A stretch of 64,000 nucleotides of DNA from Porticoccaceae bacterium. Lineage in GTDB: Bacteria; Pseudomonadota; Gammaproteobacteria; Pseudomonadales; Porticoccaceae. The stretch spans positions 124,001 through 188,000 of the forward strand of contig JABILI010000097.1 in the NCBI GenBank assembly GCA_018654575.1, read 5' to 3'. Positions 44,448 to 54,733 of this stretch are shown piece by piece; position 1 is the first letter of the stretch, and each line of letters starts with the position of its first letter. The notes beneath the pieces were generated by a model. The model saw only the letters and a list, made by a program, of their open reading frames with translations. It searched no databases and had not been told where the DNA came from. A program made the translations under genes and the position numbers.

Positions 44448-44474
44448 AATAAGGTAAATTTACCATAATATGGC
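44443..44474. promoter_or_regulatory. 32-base near-perfect palindrome at the regulator start, upstream of fabY
   Basis: The left arm GCCATAATAAGGTAAA and right arm TTTACCATAATATGGC are inverted copies with 14 of 16 positions paired. The inner GGTAAATTTACC is a perfect 12-base palindrome. It covers the regulator's start codon (44445-44447) and lies ~100 bases before fabY, so it could be an operator for both genes. Confidence 0.5.
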
Positions 44475-44572
44475 TAAATTGCACTATTAAATGGCGTAAA
44501 TACTAAAGAATTGTGTTTTATGCTATTTTACACTGTATGACTAAATATGATCATATAACGAAGGAAGCCCTT

Positions 44573-46474
44573 ATGTCTGAAGCTCTACCCCTTATCGTTG
44601 GATTTGGTGGATTTAATGCCGCTGGACGCAGCTCCTCTCATCAGGCCTTCCGACGTATGGTGCTGGAATCATTGCCTGTGGATGAGCAAAATAAGACGAT
44701 TGCTAGCCTGGCTTGCTTGATGGGTTTTGTGAAAGCCGAGGGCGAAGAGTTTAGTGATGCCGATAATAGAGGTCTGAGTCTGTCTAAGGTTGTTGAGCAA
44801 TATAGAACAGCGGTGATTGAGGGAACCTTAGTTCGTAAGATTGAGCATTTTGATCCGTCTCAGATACCCGGAAATAAAAAGATTGATTTTGATGGTGCCC
44901 AGCCCCCGCATTTTACAATGCTTAAGCGAGACCTGCCTAAAGTGCTACCCGCGGACTGGGTCGTCAGTGATGCTAAAGATGGTTTGGTCGAGGTCAGGAC
45001 ATCTTCTGCTAGCGAATATTTGGTGACTTCTAATTATGAATTGGCCGCAAAAGCTGCGGGACAATTGCCGACAGGGTTTAATCCAGCAGACCATTATAAT
45101 GCTAGATTCCACCCTCGTGGATTGCAGATGACTTTGCTGGGTGCGAGTGACGCCATACATTCCATGGGGATTCCCTGGGAGGTAGTATCCGCAAAGGTAA
45201 ATCCTGATCAGGTTGGCGTCTATTCATCGAGTGTTTTTGGTCAGGTAACTGAAGAAGGCAATGGTGGGCTTCTGCAGGCTCGATTAAGAGGCGACAGAAC
45301 CACGGCCAAGCAGTTAGCATTAGGGCTCAATACTATGCCTGCTGATTTCATCAATGCCTATATTTTAGGTAGTGTTGGGCATACGGAGGCTATTACTGGA
45401 GCCTGCGCTAGTTTTCTCTATGTGCTGCAAGCTGCAGTGAGGGACATCCGTAGCGGCCGTCGCCGAGTAGCCATCGTGGGTAACGCGGAAGCGCCGGTCA
45501 CGCCGGAATGTTCGGAAGGATTTTCAAATATGAGCGCTCTTGCCAGCGATGAAAATCTTTGTAAACTAGACAACTCTGATGTTCCTAATTGGCGTAAAGC
45601 CAGCAGACCCTTTGGGGAGAACTGTGGCTTCACGCTGTCAGAAGGTACCCAGTACATTGTTTTGATGGATGATCGTTTAGCTCTAGAGCTAGGAGCGGAT
45701 GTTCATGGGGCTGTACCGGAAGTATTCATTAATGCTGATGGCGTTAAAAAATCAATTTCTGCACCTGGCGTTGGAAACTACATTTCCTTTGCTAAAGCGG
45801 TTGCTGCTGCCGTTAACATCGTAGGTAAAGAAGGCGTTCAAAAGCGCAGTTTTGTCCACGCCCATGGGTCTAGTACGCCAGCTAATAGAGTAACCGAGTC
45901 AGAATTAATCAGCCGAGTTTCTCAAACCTTTGGAATAGAAGATTGGCCTGTTACCGCCATAAAAGCGTATGTTGGACACAGTCTTAGTGCTGCCAGTGGG
46001 GACCAGTTGATCGCTGCCTTGGGAACGTTTAAACATGGTTTGATTCCTGGTATTAAAACCATTTCTACCGTCGCCTCAGATGTATTTCAAGATGGCCTTG
46101 ATTTCCCGTTGACTGACCTTGATGTGAGCTCCAAATCAATGGAGGTTGCCTTTATTAACTCAAAAGGATTTGGGGGTAACAATGCTACAGCGGTAGTTTT
46201 GTCGGCAGATAAAGCCAGCGCTATGCTTGCCAATAGGTATAGTAGTGGTTTTGCTGCCTACCTTAAAAAGAGAGAAACCACTCGCTCCGAAGCTACTAAA
46301 TATGCGGCTCAAGCAGATGCAGCAGCACTGAACGTTATTTATCGTTTTGGAGAACCTCTAATTGATGAGGCCGGGCTCCATATATCAGAGACAGGCATGT
46401 CCATTCCAGGGTTTGAGCGCGACGTTCAATTTAATCGTGAAAATTCTTGGCAGGATATGCAGAAAACTGATTGA
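44573..46474 (+). CDS. fabY: FabY-type beta-ketoacyl-ACP synthase
   Basis: FabY starts fatty-acid synthesis by condensing acetyl-CoA with malonyl-ACP, replacing FabH in Pseudomonas. I chose the ATG at 44573 (MSEALPLIVGFGGFNAAGRSS), 7 bases after AAGGAAG; it gives 633 aa, close to the 634 aa I recall for P. aeruginosa FabY, with the same opening VGFGGxNAAGRSS. The catalytic Cys is in AITGACASFLYVL; His residues are in VHAHGSSTPANRV and AYVGHSLSAASGDQ. The final 44 bases overlap the convergent protease gene. Confidence 0.92.
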   Translation: MSEALPLIVGFGGFNAAGRSSSHQAFRRMVLESLPVDEQNKTIASLACLMGFVKAEGEEFSDADNRGLSLSKVVEQYRTAVIEGTLVRKIEHFDPSQIPGNKKIDFDGAQPPHFTMLKRDLPKVLPADWVVSDAKDGLVEVRTSSASEYLVTSNYELAAKAAGQLPTGFNPADHYNARFHPRGLQMTLLGASDAIHSMGIPWEVVSAKVNPDQVGVYSSSVFGQVTEEGNGGLLQARLRGDRTTAKQLALGLNTMPADFINAYILGSVGHTEAITGACASFLYVLQAAVRDIRSGRRRVAIVGNAEAPVTPECSEGFSNMSALASDENLCKLDNSDVPNWRKASRPFGENCGFTLSEGTQYIVLMDDRLALELGADVHGAVPEVFINADGVKKSISAPGVGNYISFAKAVAAAVNIVGKEGVQKRSFVHAHGSSTPANRVTESELISRVSQTFGIEDWPVTAIKAYVGHSLSAASGDQLIAALGTFKHGLIPGIKTISTVASDVFQDGLDFPLTDLDVSSKSMEVAFINSKGFGGNNATAVVLSADKASAMLANRYSSGFAAYLKKRETTRSEATKYAAQADAAALNVIYRFGEPLIDEAGLHISETGMSIPGFERDVQFNRENSWQDMQKTD

Positions 46475-47291
46475 GAGTCTCAATCATCTTTTGATCTATT
46501 TTTCGTGCTTGATTGATTAACGTTTCTGGATCGGCTTTCGACCCCCTTAGTATGCTACGACGACGTGACTGTGCATCATCAACCAATAACGTCCCCCCAT
46601 GAACACCCACTAGTTCCCCGGTAAGAGCGTCTAAAACGGCTCCGCCTGAGGCACCATTATTGGCATCGCAGTCATGTAGTAGAAGTTTTTCACTGGCAAA
46701 ATTCTCCGAGCGAAATTGATAGCAACCCTCACTTTGGCTAATGTTGTTCTCGTTGCTGTTGTAACCTATTAGCAGCAATTCACGGCCTATGACATTAACA
46801 ACACTAAAGGTTAAAGTCGGCTGTATTAATCTCTTTTTAAGTCTAATAAAAACAATATCATTTTCCGCCTGCTGCAGTTTGTCCGCTGATTTAGGCTCAA
46901 ATTGGTGAGACGACATGTTGCCAAAACCGACCGTTGTAAGACGTTTATTCTGTGGCCGATAAACGCATTTTTTGAAAGGTTCAGCGGTCTTTTGATCATA
47001 CAAAACATGCGCCGCTGTTGCGATAATTGATCCGGACGTTAAGGTTTTATCTAAAGGGGTGGACACATGTATTGCTGTGCCTCTGAGGCTGCCGTCACAA
47101 AAGATAGTTCCGATCGGCTTAAGGTGCTCTGCCGTCACCTGTTGCCGCTGATCTTCAACACCATTGCTGTGATCTCCGTCGCCAAATACTGCGCCTTGAG
47201 CGTGCCAACTAAATAGCAAGAAGACAAAAATACTAGGATGCATTGGAGGTTGACCTGTCCAAGCGGATAACCTCTGTAATATAGTCATCAC
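46431..47291 (-). CDS. Secreted trypsin-like serine protease
   Basis: The 286-aa protein (from the ATG at 47291) has the S1 catalytic triad: His in ATAAHVLY, Asp in ENDIVFIRL and Ser in NNGASGGAVLDALTGELVGVHGG. Met17 at 47243 would give a cleaner signal peptide (MHPSIFVFLLFSWHAQGA), while the longer form has an AGG site and sits 5 bases after rsmE. Four or more cysteines suggest disulfides. The substrate is unknown. Its 3' end overlaps fabY. Confidence 0.82.
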   Translation of the reverse strand: MMTILQRLSAWTGQPPMHPSIFVFLLFSWHAQGAVFGDGDHSNGVEDQRQQVTAEHLKPIGTIFCDGSLRGTAIHVSTPLDKTLTSGSIIATAAHVLYDQKTAEPFKKCVYRPQNKRLTTVGFGNMSSHQFEPKSADKLQQAENDIVFIRLKKRLIQPTLTFSVVNVIGRELLLIGYNSNENNISQSEGCYQFRSENFASEKLLLHDCDANNGASGGAVLDALTGELVGVHGGTLLVDDAQSRRRSILRGSKADPETLINQARKIDQKMIETLNQFSAYPAKNFHD

Positions 47292-47296
47292 TTTAC

Positions 47297-48028
47297 CTAT
47301 CCCATATCGCCCCAGAGTGACTGCAGAATACTAATTGCTGCCAAGGGGGCGGTCTCGGTTCGTAAAACTCTAGGGCCGAGTGTCAATGGCTCAAAACCAC
47401 TATTTAACGATAAATCAATCTCACTATCACTTAATCCACCCTCGGGACCGACTAACAAAGAGACCAAAGAGTTAGTGTTGCAAAACTCACCTAAGTTTCT
47501 TTCGGTACGGTGATGGAGCACTAGCTTAAGACTATGATTATCAGCAACGACCCATTGTTCAAGTGGCATAGCTGGATTAACGATGGGTACTAGAGTTCTT
47601 TGGCATTGCTCACATGCGCTAATAGCGACATGTTGCCAGTGGCGAGTTTTCTTCTTAAGCCGTTCAGCATTCAGTTTAACTTCCGTTCGCTCCGTGAATA
47701 GGGGTGTAATGGCCGTGACGCCGAGTTCGGTAGCTTTTTGAATAACCCAATCCATCCTGTCTCCACGGGAGACACCGATTGCTAAATGAATCTTTAACGG
47801 AGATTCTCTATCGCAGGCGATAAACGTCGAGATCGATACGGATACGCGGTTCTTTTTCACATTAACCAATTCGCCCGAGTACTCACCACCCTGCCCATTA
47901 AATAATATAACTTGCCGTCCAGCGGGCATACGCAATACAGACGCTAGGTGGCGCGATGAACTTTCATCTAAATCGACAAGAGTGTCACTGGATAAAGCAT
48001 TGGGAGTATAAATTCGCGGAATCCGCAT
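47297..48028 (-). CDS. rsmE: 16S rRNA m3U1498 methyltransferase
   Basis: The 243-aa SPOUT-type methyltransferase has an N-terminal PUA-like domain (MRIPRIYTPNALSSDTLVDL). The C-terminal knot carries GDRMDWVIQKATELGVTAITPLFTERTEVK, LLVGPEGGLSDSEIDL and TLGPRVLRTETAPLAAISILQ. It is 6 bases after metF and precedes the protease gene. Confidence 0.95.
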   Translation of the reverse strand: MRIPRIYTPNALSSDTLVDLDESSSRHLASVLRMPAGRQVILFNGQGGEYSGELVNVKKNRVSVSISTFIACDRESPLKIHLAIGVSRGDRMDWVIQKATELGVTAITPLFTERTEVKLNAERLKKKTRHWQHVAISACEQCQRTLVPIVNPAMPLEQWVVADNHSLKLVLHHRTERNLGEFCNTNSLVSLLVGPEGGLSDSEIDLSLNSGFEPLTLGPRVLRTETAPLAAISILQSLWGDMG

Positions 48029-48034
48029 GTTTCT

Positions 48035-48880
48035 TTAATCCTTAGCTGAAAAGCCAAGGTTACGGCAAATTTGATCAGAAATCTGCCATTTATTCATCGT
48101 ATAAAAATGAAAGCCTGGTGCGCCGCCGGCTAATAATTTCTCGCAAAGCTCACTAACCATTTCAATGCCGTAACTAATGAGATCAGCGCTGTTATGGCTG
48201 CGCTCTTTAAGTTGCCAGCGCAGCCATCGAGGTATTTCTGCGCCACAGTTATCAGAAAAACGTACTAGATTCTCATAATTAGTCAGGGGCATGATGCCAG
48301 GGATAATAGGCTTGTCTATTCCAGTTTTGGCACAAGACTCGATAAACGTAAAATAAGCATCTGGATTGTAAAAATATTGAGTAATCGCACGATCAGCACC
48401 GGCCCTAAATTTCTCGCCTAACCAATATATATCATTGCTATAGCTTTCAGATTCAGGGTGAATTTCAGGATAAGCACCAACATTAATGCTGAAATGATCT
48501 CCGCTATGTTCCCTGATGAGAGAAACTAGCTCATTGGCATGAACCAACTTCTTAGTAGCGTCAACACCGGAAGGAAGATCACCACGAAGAGCGACTAAAT
48601 TTTTTATTCCGGCCTTCTGGTATGAATCAATAAGGTCAAGCACGTCTGACTTACAGTCTCCCCCAATAGAGAGGTGAGGAGCAGTCTGATAGCCTTGATT
48701 TTGAAGATTAAGGACTAAGTCTTTGGTGGTATCGCGGGTGGACCCACCTGCACCATAGGTCACTGAAAACAATTCGGGGTTAAATCTATTTAACTGGCTG
48801 GCGGTCACATTCAGATTTTCAGCTCCTTGCTGCGTTTTTGCGGCAAAGAATTCAAAGCTGAGGTGAGGAGTGTGCGTCAT
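48035..48880 (-). CDS. metF: 5,10-methylenetetrahydrofolate reductase
   Basis: MetF supplies methyl-THF for methionine synthesis. The 281-aa FAD TIM barrel starts with LSFEFFAAKT and has FSVTYGAGGSTRDTTKDLV, NLVALRGDLPSG, GADRAITQYFYNPDAYF and PIIPGIMPLTNYENLVRF. It follows ahcY in the same direction, completing a metK-ahcY-metF activated-methyl-cycle set. Confidence 0.96.
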   Translation of the reverse strand: MTHTPHLSFEFFAAKTQQGAENLNVTASQLNRFNPELFSVTYGAGGSTRDTTKDLVLNLQNQGYQTAPHLSIGGDCKSDVLDLIDSYQKAGIKNLVALRGDLPSGVDATKKLVHANELVSLIREHSGDHFSINVGAYPEIHPESESYSNDIYWLGEKFRAGADRAITQYFYNPDAYFTFIESCAKTGIDKPIIPGIMPLTNYENLVRFSDNCGAEIPRWLRWQLKERSHNSADLISYGIEMVSELCEKLLAGGAPGFHFYTMNKWQISDQICRNLGFSAKD

Positions 48881-48949
48881 GAAAATTTTTCCTTTTTAAA
48901 GCCCCTGACGATGCACGCCAGAGGCTTTGAAGATACTAAGTTTAGGGTT

Positions 48950-50344
48950 TTAGTACTTGTAGCTATCGCCTTTGAACGGTCCTTCCACAGGAACATTAAT
49001 ATAGTCTGCTTGCTCTTGGGTCAACTGGGTTAAAACGCCTCCGAATCCAGCAACCATATGACGCGCAACTTCTTCATCAAGGTGCTTTGGCAAAACTTCA
49101 ACGCGGAGCATTTTAGCTTTTGTGGCGTCGTCCTGAGCGGCAAACTGTTGCTTATATAGATCAATTTGAGCCAGTACTTGATTGGCAAAAGAACCATCCA
49201 TAATTCGACTTGGGTGGCCCGTTGCATTACCTAGATTGACCAGACGACCTTCAGCTAGCAGTAATAAGTGGTCGTTGCTATCACGATCACGGTAGACCTT
49301 GTGTACCTGAGGCTTAATTTCATCCCATTCCCAATTATCACGCATGAAAGCAGTATCAATTTCATTGTCAAAATGGCCAATATTACAGACAACACAACCA
49401 CTCTTAAGCGCGCTTAAGACATTAGAATCGCAGACGTTATAATTACCAGTGCTGGTCACTAGCATGTCAGTATTAGCGAGTAATACGCTATTGACCCCTT
49501 TGCTTGAATCGCCGTCTTTATAGGTCGATACGATTTCAAAACCGTCAAGACAGGCCTGCATAGCACAGATTGGATCGACTTCAGTAACCTTCACAATCAT
49601 TCCTTCTTGACGCAATGATTGGGCTGATCCCTTACCTACGTCACCATAACCAACCACAACCGCTTTTTTTCCAGACAGTAGGTGGTCAGTGGCGCGTTTA
49701 ATCGCATCATTTAAGCTGTGACGACAACCATATTTATTGTCACACTTTGACTTTGTCACAGAATCATTAACATTGATGGCTGGAACCTTTAGCTCGCCTG
49801 CTTTAAGCATCTCGTAAAGACGGTGTACACCGGTAGTCGTCTCTTCGGTAACGCCGTGAATAGCATCAAGCACCTGAGGGTATTTTTCATGTAGCAGCGA
49901 GGTTAAATCGCCACCATCATCTAGAATCATATTGGCATTCCAGGGCTGTCCATCTTTTAATACTTGTTGCTCTAGACACCACTCGTACTCTTCTTCGGTC
50001 TCACCTTTCCAGGCGAAAACGGGGGTGCCATTAGCTGCAACCGCAGCTGCGGCATGGTCTTGAGTAGAAAAAATATTACAAGACGTCCAGCGCACTTCTG
50101 CGCCTAGTTCCTCTAGAGTTTCGATGAGCACGGCGGTTTGAATAGTCATGTGAATACAGCCGAGTATTCGAGCGTCAGCCAACGGCTGCTCGACGCGGTA
50201 TTTTTCACGCAAAGCCATCAATGCGGGCATTTCAGATTCGGCAATGGAGATTTCTTTTTTACCCCAATCGGCGAGCGACATATCGGCAACTTTATAGTCA
50301 TCGAATCCTTTACTACTATCAACGTTTTGTACAACTGCAGTCAT
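48950..50344 (-). CDS. ahcY: Adenosylhomocysteinase
   Basis: AhcY hydrolyses S-adenosylhomocysteine to homocysteine and adenosine, relieving product inhibition of methyltransferases. The 464 aa show [20 protein letters not shown]-like [43 protein letters not shown] site [17 protein letters not shown] and C-terminal [13 protein letters not shown] ending in Lys-Tyr. The 51-base spacer to metK shows no SAH riboswitch structure. Confidence 0.97.
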   Translation of the reverse strand: MTAVVQNVDSSKGFDDYKVADMSLADWGKKEISIAESEMPALMALREKYRVEQPLADARILGCIHMTIQTAVLIETLEELGAEVRWTSCNIFSTQDHAAAAVAANGTPVFAWKGETEEEYEWCLEQQVLKDGQPWNANMILDDGGDLTSLLHEKYPQVLDAIHGVTEETTTGVHRLYEMLKAGELKVPAINVNDSVTKSKCDNKYGCRHSLNDAIKRATDHLLSGKKAVVVGYGDVGKGSAQSLRQEGMIVKVTEVDPICAMQACLDGFEIVSTYKDGDSSKGVNSVLLANTDMLVTSTGNYNVCDSNVLSALKSGCVVCNIGHFDNEIDTAFMRDNWEWDEIKPQVHKVYRDRDSNDHLLLLAEGRLVNLGNATGHPSRIMDGSFANQVLAQIDLYKQQFAAQDDATKAKMLRVEVLPKHLDEEVARHMVAGFGGVLTQLTQEQADYINVPVEGPFKGDSYKY

Positions 50345-50395
50345 GATTAATTCCTTATTTTTTAATATTAACGCTAGAAAACGGTTTGTTTGTTG

Positions 50396-51550
50396 TTACA
50401 GCGCTTTCTTAAGCAACGCCACTTTGTCTGTATTTTCCCATGTAAAATTTTCTTCCTCTCGGCCGAAATGGCCGTAGGCTGCGGTAGCTTGATAAATTGG
50501 CCGACGCAGGTCTAGCATATCCATTAGACCACTCGGACGCAGATCAAAATGTTCGCGAACTAAGTTAGAGATCTCATGATCAGAAAGTTTTCCCGTGCCG
50601 TAGGTGTCGATACTGATCGACGTGGGCTCAGAAACACCGATTGCATAGGAAATTTGGATTTCACAGCGATCCGCAAGACCTGCTGCGACAATATTTTTTG
50701 CCACGTACCGGCCAGCGTAGGCTGCAGAGCGATCTACCTTAGTGGGATCTTTTCCAGAGAACGCACCACCACCATGATGGGCCATACCACCATAGGTATC
50801 GACGATAATTTTACGACCAGTAAGCCCGCAGTCGCCTACAGGGCCTCCAATAATAAACTGACCAGTAGGGTTGATGTGATATTTAGTCTCTGCATGCAGC
50901 CACTCTTCTGGCAGGATCGGGGCAATAATTTCAGAGCGTACCGCTTCTTGCAAGTCAGCCAAAGCGATATCGGGTGAATGCTGAGTGGACAGCACTACCG
51001 CATCGATAGCGACTGGCTTGCCCTGGTCATATCTAAGCGTGACTTGGCTTTTAGCGTCGGGGCGCAGCCATGGAAGTGTGCCATTCTTACGAACTTCTGC
51101 TTGTCGTTTGACCAACAGATGGGAGTAGTAGATGGGAGCAGGCATAAGCACAGCGGTTTCATTAGTCGCGTAGCCGAACATTAAGCCTTGGTCTCCGGCA
51201 CCAATGTCTTTGTTATCACCAGCATCAACGCCTTGAGCAATATCATTGGATTGTTTGCCTATGGCATTCAATACGGCACAAGTATTACCGTCAAAACCAA
51301 CATCTGAATTGTCGTAGCCGATATCATTAATGGTTTTTCGGACCACTTCTTCCAAATCAACATAGGTGTTAGTTCTTACCTCTCCAGCAATGATGGTCAT
51401 TCCGGTTTTTACCATGGTTTCTACGGCAACTCTAGAGTTGGGATCGTCTTTGATGATAGCGTCAAGGACTGCATCAGAGATTTGATCGGCCATTTTATCT
51501 GGATGCCCTTCTGAAACCGACTCAGAGGTGAATAAATTGTAAGTAGACAT
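50396..51550 (-). CDS. metK: S-adenosylmethionine synthetase
   Basis: MetK makes SAM from methionine and ATP. The 384 aa have the signatures [37 protein letters not shown] and the P-loop-like [19 protein letters not shown]. It lies 14 bases after the ArsR-methyltransferase regulator and before ahcY. Confidence 0.97.
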   Translation of the reverse strand: MSTYNLFTSESVSEGHPDKMADQISDAVLDAIIKDDPNSRVAVETMVKTGMTIIAGEVRTNTYVDLEEVVRKTINDIGYDNSDVGFDGNTCAVLNAIGKQSNDIAQGVDAGDNKDIGAGDQGLMFGYATNETAVLMPAPIYYSHLLVKRQAEVRKNGTLPWLRPDAKSQVTLRYDQGKPVAIDAVVLSTQHSPDIALADLQEAVRSEIIAPILPEEWLHAETKYHINPTGQFIIGGPVGDCGLTGRKIIVDTYGGMAHHGGGAFSGKDPTKVDRSAAYAGRYVAKNIVAAGLADRCEIQISYAIGVSEPTSISIDTYGTGKLSDHEISNLVREHFDLRPSGLMDMLDLRRPIYQATAAYGHFGREEENFTWENTDKVALLKKAL

Positions 51551-51564
51551 AAGTTTTCCCTTTT

Positions 51565-52560
51565 TTAATTGGCGCCTAAATTAAATTGTCTTAATTGAAT
51601 ACGAAAACCATTGCGCTGGGTGAGGTACTGACTGTTGCCTTCGGTTAAATTAGCCGCCAAGCACCACTGGGATAGCGCTTCCGGTTCAAATCCCAACCAC
51701 AGATCTCCACAGGCTTCTTTTACCCACTCTTGGTCATGGGCACAAAGTTCAGTGATTAATAACGTACCATTTTTGTTCATGAGTTGTGCGCAATCAGCGA
51801 TGATCTCTGCGGGTGTTGGATTGTGATGCAGTACCATATTTAATGAAATAAAGTCAGCTTTAACTCCATTACTAATGGCCCTATCAGTATCCCCGAGCAT
51901 AAAGCTTACGTTAGTTAAGCCTTGAGCAGCAGAGCGACTTCGACACTGCTCCAGCATTTCCTCAGAATTATCTAGCGCAGTCACTCGCTCAAAACCAGCC
52001 GACAAACGAGATAAGAACTGGCCATAACCTGGACCAATTTCCAGAGCTGACTGATTGCCGACGGCATTATCAGGTAAGAAACTTAGGACACTATCGCCAT
52101 AGTCAGACCAGCCAGCAATTAAGTCTTGATTTGCTTCAAAGCGGACAGCATTTTGATTAAAAAATGCAACAGATGCTGCCGCGCGGATGCCATTTATCTC
52201 AGCCAGTCTATTTCGTAGATTTGGATCCAGCGCCGCCTCATCAATAGTATGGAAGAGACTATGTTGTAATCCTTGTAGGTCAGTATCAGGATGCATCTCA
52301 TTGCGACGATAAAAAATAGTCGTCCCTTCTCGTCGAGTTGCTACTAAACCAGCGTTGGCGAGAATTTTAAGGTGGTGGCTCATGGCTGGCTGTCGAATAT
52401 CAAAAACTTGGCACATTTCGAGCACACCATAGGCATTTTGTTGCAGCACTTTTAAAATTTGCATGCGCAGAGGGTCGCCTGCCGCTTTGCACAGCGCTGT
52501 AATAGCGCTGGTGTCAGTAGCTGAACGAGTTTCACCGCTAAACTGGTTTGGTAACAACAT
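51565..52560 (-). CDS. ArsR-type regulator fused to a SAM-dependent methyltransferase domain (SahR-like)
   Basis: The 331 aa begin with an ArsR winged helix (~18-95: [44 protein letters not shown]-type region, then [10 protein letters not shown]). From ~165 a class I methyltransferase follows ([37 protein letters not shown]). It leads the metK-ahcY-metF run. SahR-type ArsR regulators sense S-adenosylhomocysteine and control methionine-cycle genes, so this fused domain may be the SAH/SAM sensor; that is inferred. A palindrome lies 29 bases upstream. Confidence 0.85.
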   Translation of the reverse strand: MLLPNQFSGETRSATDTSAITALCKAAGDPLRMQILKVLQQNAYGVLEMCQVFDIRQPAMSHHLKILANAGLVATRREGTTIFYRRNEMHPDTDLQGLQHSLFHTIDEAALDPNLRNRLAEINGIRAAASVAFFNQNAVRFEANQDLIAGWSDYGDSVLSFLPDNAVGNQSALEIGPGYGQFLSRLSAGFERVTALDNSEEMLEQCRSRSAAQGLTNVSFMLGDTDRAISNGVKADFISLNMVLHHNPTPAEIIADCAQLMNKNGTLLITELCAHDQEWVKEACGDLWLGFEPEALSQWCLAANLTEGNSQYLTQRNGFRIQLRQFNLGAN

Positions 52561-52588
52561 GAGTGCACTATATCACGAGCCGTGTATA

Positions 52589-52606
52589 TATCAAGATATT
52601 TTAATA
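52589..52606. promoter_or_regulatory. Candidate operator between the SahR-like regulator and tkt
   Basis: TATCAAGATATTTTAATA is an inverted repeat with 14 of 18 positions symmetric. It stands 29 bases upstream of the regulator start and ~130 before tkt, as expected for an ArsR-family autoregulatory site. Confidence 0.45.
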
Positions 52607-52738
52607 TAACGATTAGAGTTAAAGTGCCTCTGTTTTATTGGCTATGAGAACCTAATGAATAGCGAATATCGGTTTACTGGAAAGCTTGTCTGAGAGACAA
52701 TGACTCGATCAAATTCCCCCTTTTAGGAGTGACAGACC

Positions 52739-54733
52739 ATGGCCTCACGCAGAGACCTTGCCAATGCTATTCGAGTGCTCAGTATGGATGCCGTACAACA
52801 AGCCAACAGTGGACACCCGGGTGCGCCAATGGGCATGGCAGATATTGCCGAAGTGCTATGGAATGATTATTTAAAACATAACCCATCTGATCCTGAGTGG
52901 GTTAATCGAGATCGATTTGTGTTGTCCAATGGACATGGTTCCATGTTGCTCTACTCTTTACTTCATCTCACGGGATATGATTTACCCATTGAAGAATTGA
53001 AAAATTTTCGGCAGTTACATTCGAAAACGCCAGGACATCCAGAGTATGGGTATGCGCCTGGGGTAGAGACAACCACTGGCCCTCTTGGCCAAGGTATTGC
53101 TAATGCCATCGGCATGGCGCTGGCTGAGAAGGTGCTGGCAGCGCAATTTAATCGACCTGGGCATGACGTCATTGATCATCAAACCTACACTTTTTTAGGC
53201 GATGGCTGTTTGATGGAAGGCATTTCCCATGAAGTTTGTTCTCTGGCGGGTACTTTAGGGCTGGGGAAATTAACGGCGTTCTATGATGACAATGGAATTT
53301 CAATCGACGGTGAGGTTGAGGGCTGGTTTAGTGATGATACGCCCGCTAGGTTTGAAGCCTATGGCTGGCAGGTGGTTGCTGATGTCGACGGTCACGACAG
53401 TGATGCTATCAAAGCGGCAATAGAGCTTGCTCGAGCCGAAAAAACTAAACCAACACTGATCTGTTGTAAAACCATTATTGGATTTGGGTCGCCCAACAAG
53501 CAGGGCAAAGAGGACTGTCATGGCGCACCCCTTGGTACCGACGAAATTATGTTGGCTCGGAAGCAGTTGGGTTGGGATCACGAGCCGTTTGATATACCTG
53601 CAGATCACTACGCTGGATGGGATGCCGTTGATAAAGGCGCTGTCGCTCAGAGCGTTTGGAGTTCTTCGTTAGACGCTTATCGAGATACATACCCTGACTT
53701 AGCTGTTGAACTTGAGCGACGAACAAGGGGTGAGCTTCCAGCAGACTTTAGCACTAAAGCTGATACTTATATTCAGCAGTGTCAAGACAAAATGGAAAAA
53801 GTGGCCTCTCGAAAAGCATCACAGAATTGCTTAAATGCTTATGGTCCAATGTTGCCCGAATTACTGGGTGGTTCGGCAGATTTGGCGGGGTCAAATCTCA
53901 CTATTTGGTCAGGGTCAAAAGGCATCAGTAGTGAAAATGCCGACGGCAATTACATTTACTACGGCGTTCGTGAATTTGGTATGAGCGCGATGATGAATGG
54001 TATCGCCTTGCACGGGGGCTTCATTAATTATGGTGCCACTTTCTTGATGTTTATGGAATATGCGCGCAATGCCGTGCGTATGGCTGCGATAATGAAGCAG
54101 CAGAGTATTTTTGTTTACACACACGATTCTATTGGTTTAGGAGAAGACGGGCCGACTCACCAACCTGTTGAGCAACTGAGCGTCCTTCGGGCGACGCCTA
54201 ACTTAAATACGTGGAGACCATGTGATACGGTAGAGTCGGCGGTATGCTGGAAAAATGCCATTGAGAATCGTCAGGGACCCAGTGCGTTAGTATTTAGTCG
54301 GCAGGGTTTAGCTCCGATGCCAAGAACAGCCCAGCAGGTCGCAGCTATATCTAAAGGCGGCTACGTTTTACAAGATTGTACCGACCCTCAAGCTATTATT
54401 ATTGCGACTGGTTCAGAAGTTGAACTGGCAGTCTCTGCCGCTGATCAGTTAGCCAATCAAAGAGTTAGAGTGCGGGTAGTATCCATGCCCTGCGCGGAAA
54501 TCTTTTCTGCTCAAGATGCTGACTATCGAGATTCAGTATTGATCCCTACGATTAGGGCGAGAGTAGCTGTTGAAGCGCTGCATGCAGATTATTGGCATAA
54601 ATTTGTTGGTATTGATGGTCGGATTGTCGGCATGCGAAGCTTTGGTGAATCGGCACCGGGTGGAGTGCTCATGAAAGAGTTTGGCTTCACGGTTGAGAAC
54701 GTAGTAGTTAATGTCTTGGAGTCACTTGGCTAA
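52739..54733 (+). CDS. tkt: Transketolase
   Basis: Transketolase moves two-carbon units in the pentose phosphate and Calvin pathways with thiamine diphosphate. The 664 aa show [26 protein letters not shown], the ThDP motif [32 protein letters not shown] and the pyrimidine-domain [37 protein letters not shown]. An AGGAG site precedes the ATG. The stop overlaps the epd start (TAATG). Confidence 0.97.
   Translation: MASRRDLANAIRVLSMDAVQQANSGHPGAPMGMADIAEVLWNDYLKHNPSDPEWVNRDRFVLSNGHGSMLLYSLLHLTGYDLPIEELKNFRQLHSKTPGHPEYGYAPGVETTTGPLGQGIANAIGMALAEKVLAAQFNRPGHDVIDHQTYTFLGDGCLMEGISHEVCSLAGTLGLGKLTAFYDDNGISIDGEVEGWFSDDTPARFEAYGWQVVADVDGHDSDAIKAAIELARAEKTKPTLICCKTIIGFGSPNKQGKEDCHGAPLGTDEIMLARKQLGWDHEPFDIPADHYAGWDAVDKGAVAQSVWSSSLDAYRDTYPDLAVELERRTRGELPADFSTKADTYIQQCQDKMEKVASRKASQNCLNAYGPMLPELLGGSADLAGSNLTIWSGSKGISSENADGNYIYYGVREFGMSAMMNGIALHGGFINYGATFLMFMEYARNAVRMAAIMKQQSIFVYTHDSIGLGEDGPTHQPVEQLSVLRATPNLNTWRPCDTVESAVCWKNAIENRQGPSALVFSRQGLAPMPRTAQQVAAISKGGYVLQDCTDPQAIIIATGSEVELAVSAADQLANQRVRVRVVSMPCAEIFSAQDADYRDSVLIPTIRARVAVEALHADYWHKFVGIDGRIVGMRSFGESAPGGVLMKEFGFTVENVVVNVLESLG

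Noticed and set aside
50345-50395. SAH riboswitch before ahcY
   Set aside because: The 51-base spacer is AT-rich and lacks the conserved stems and pseudoknot of the SAH riboswitch.
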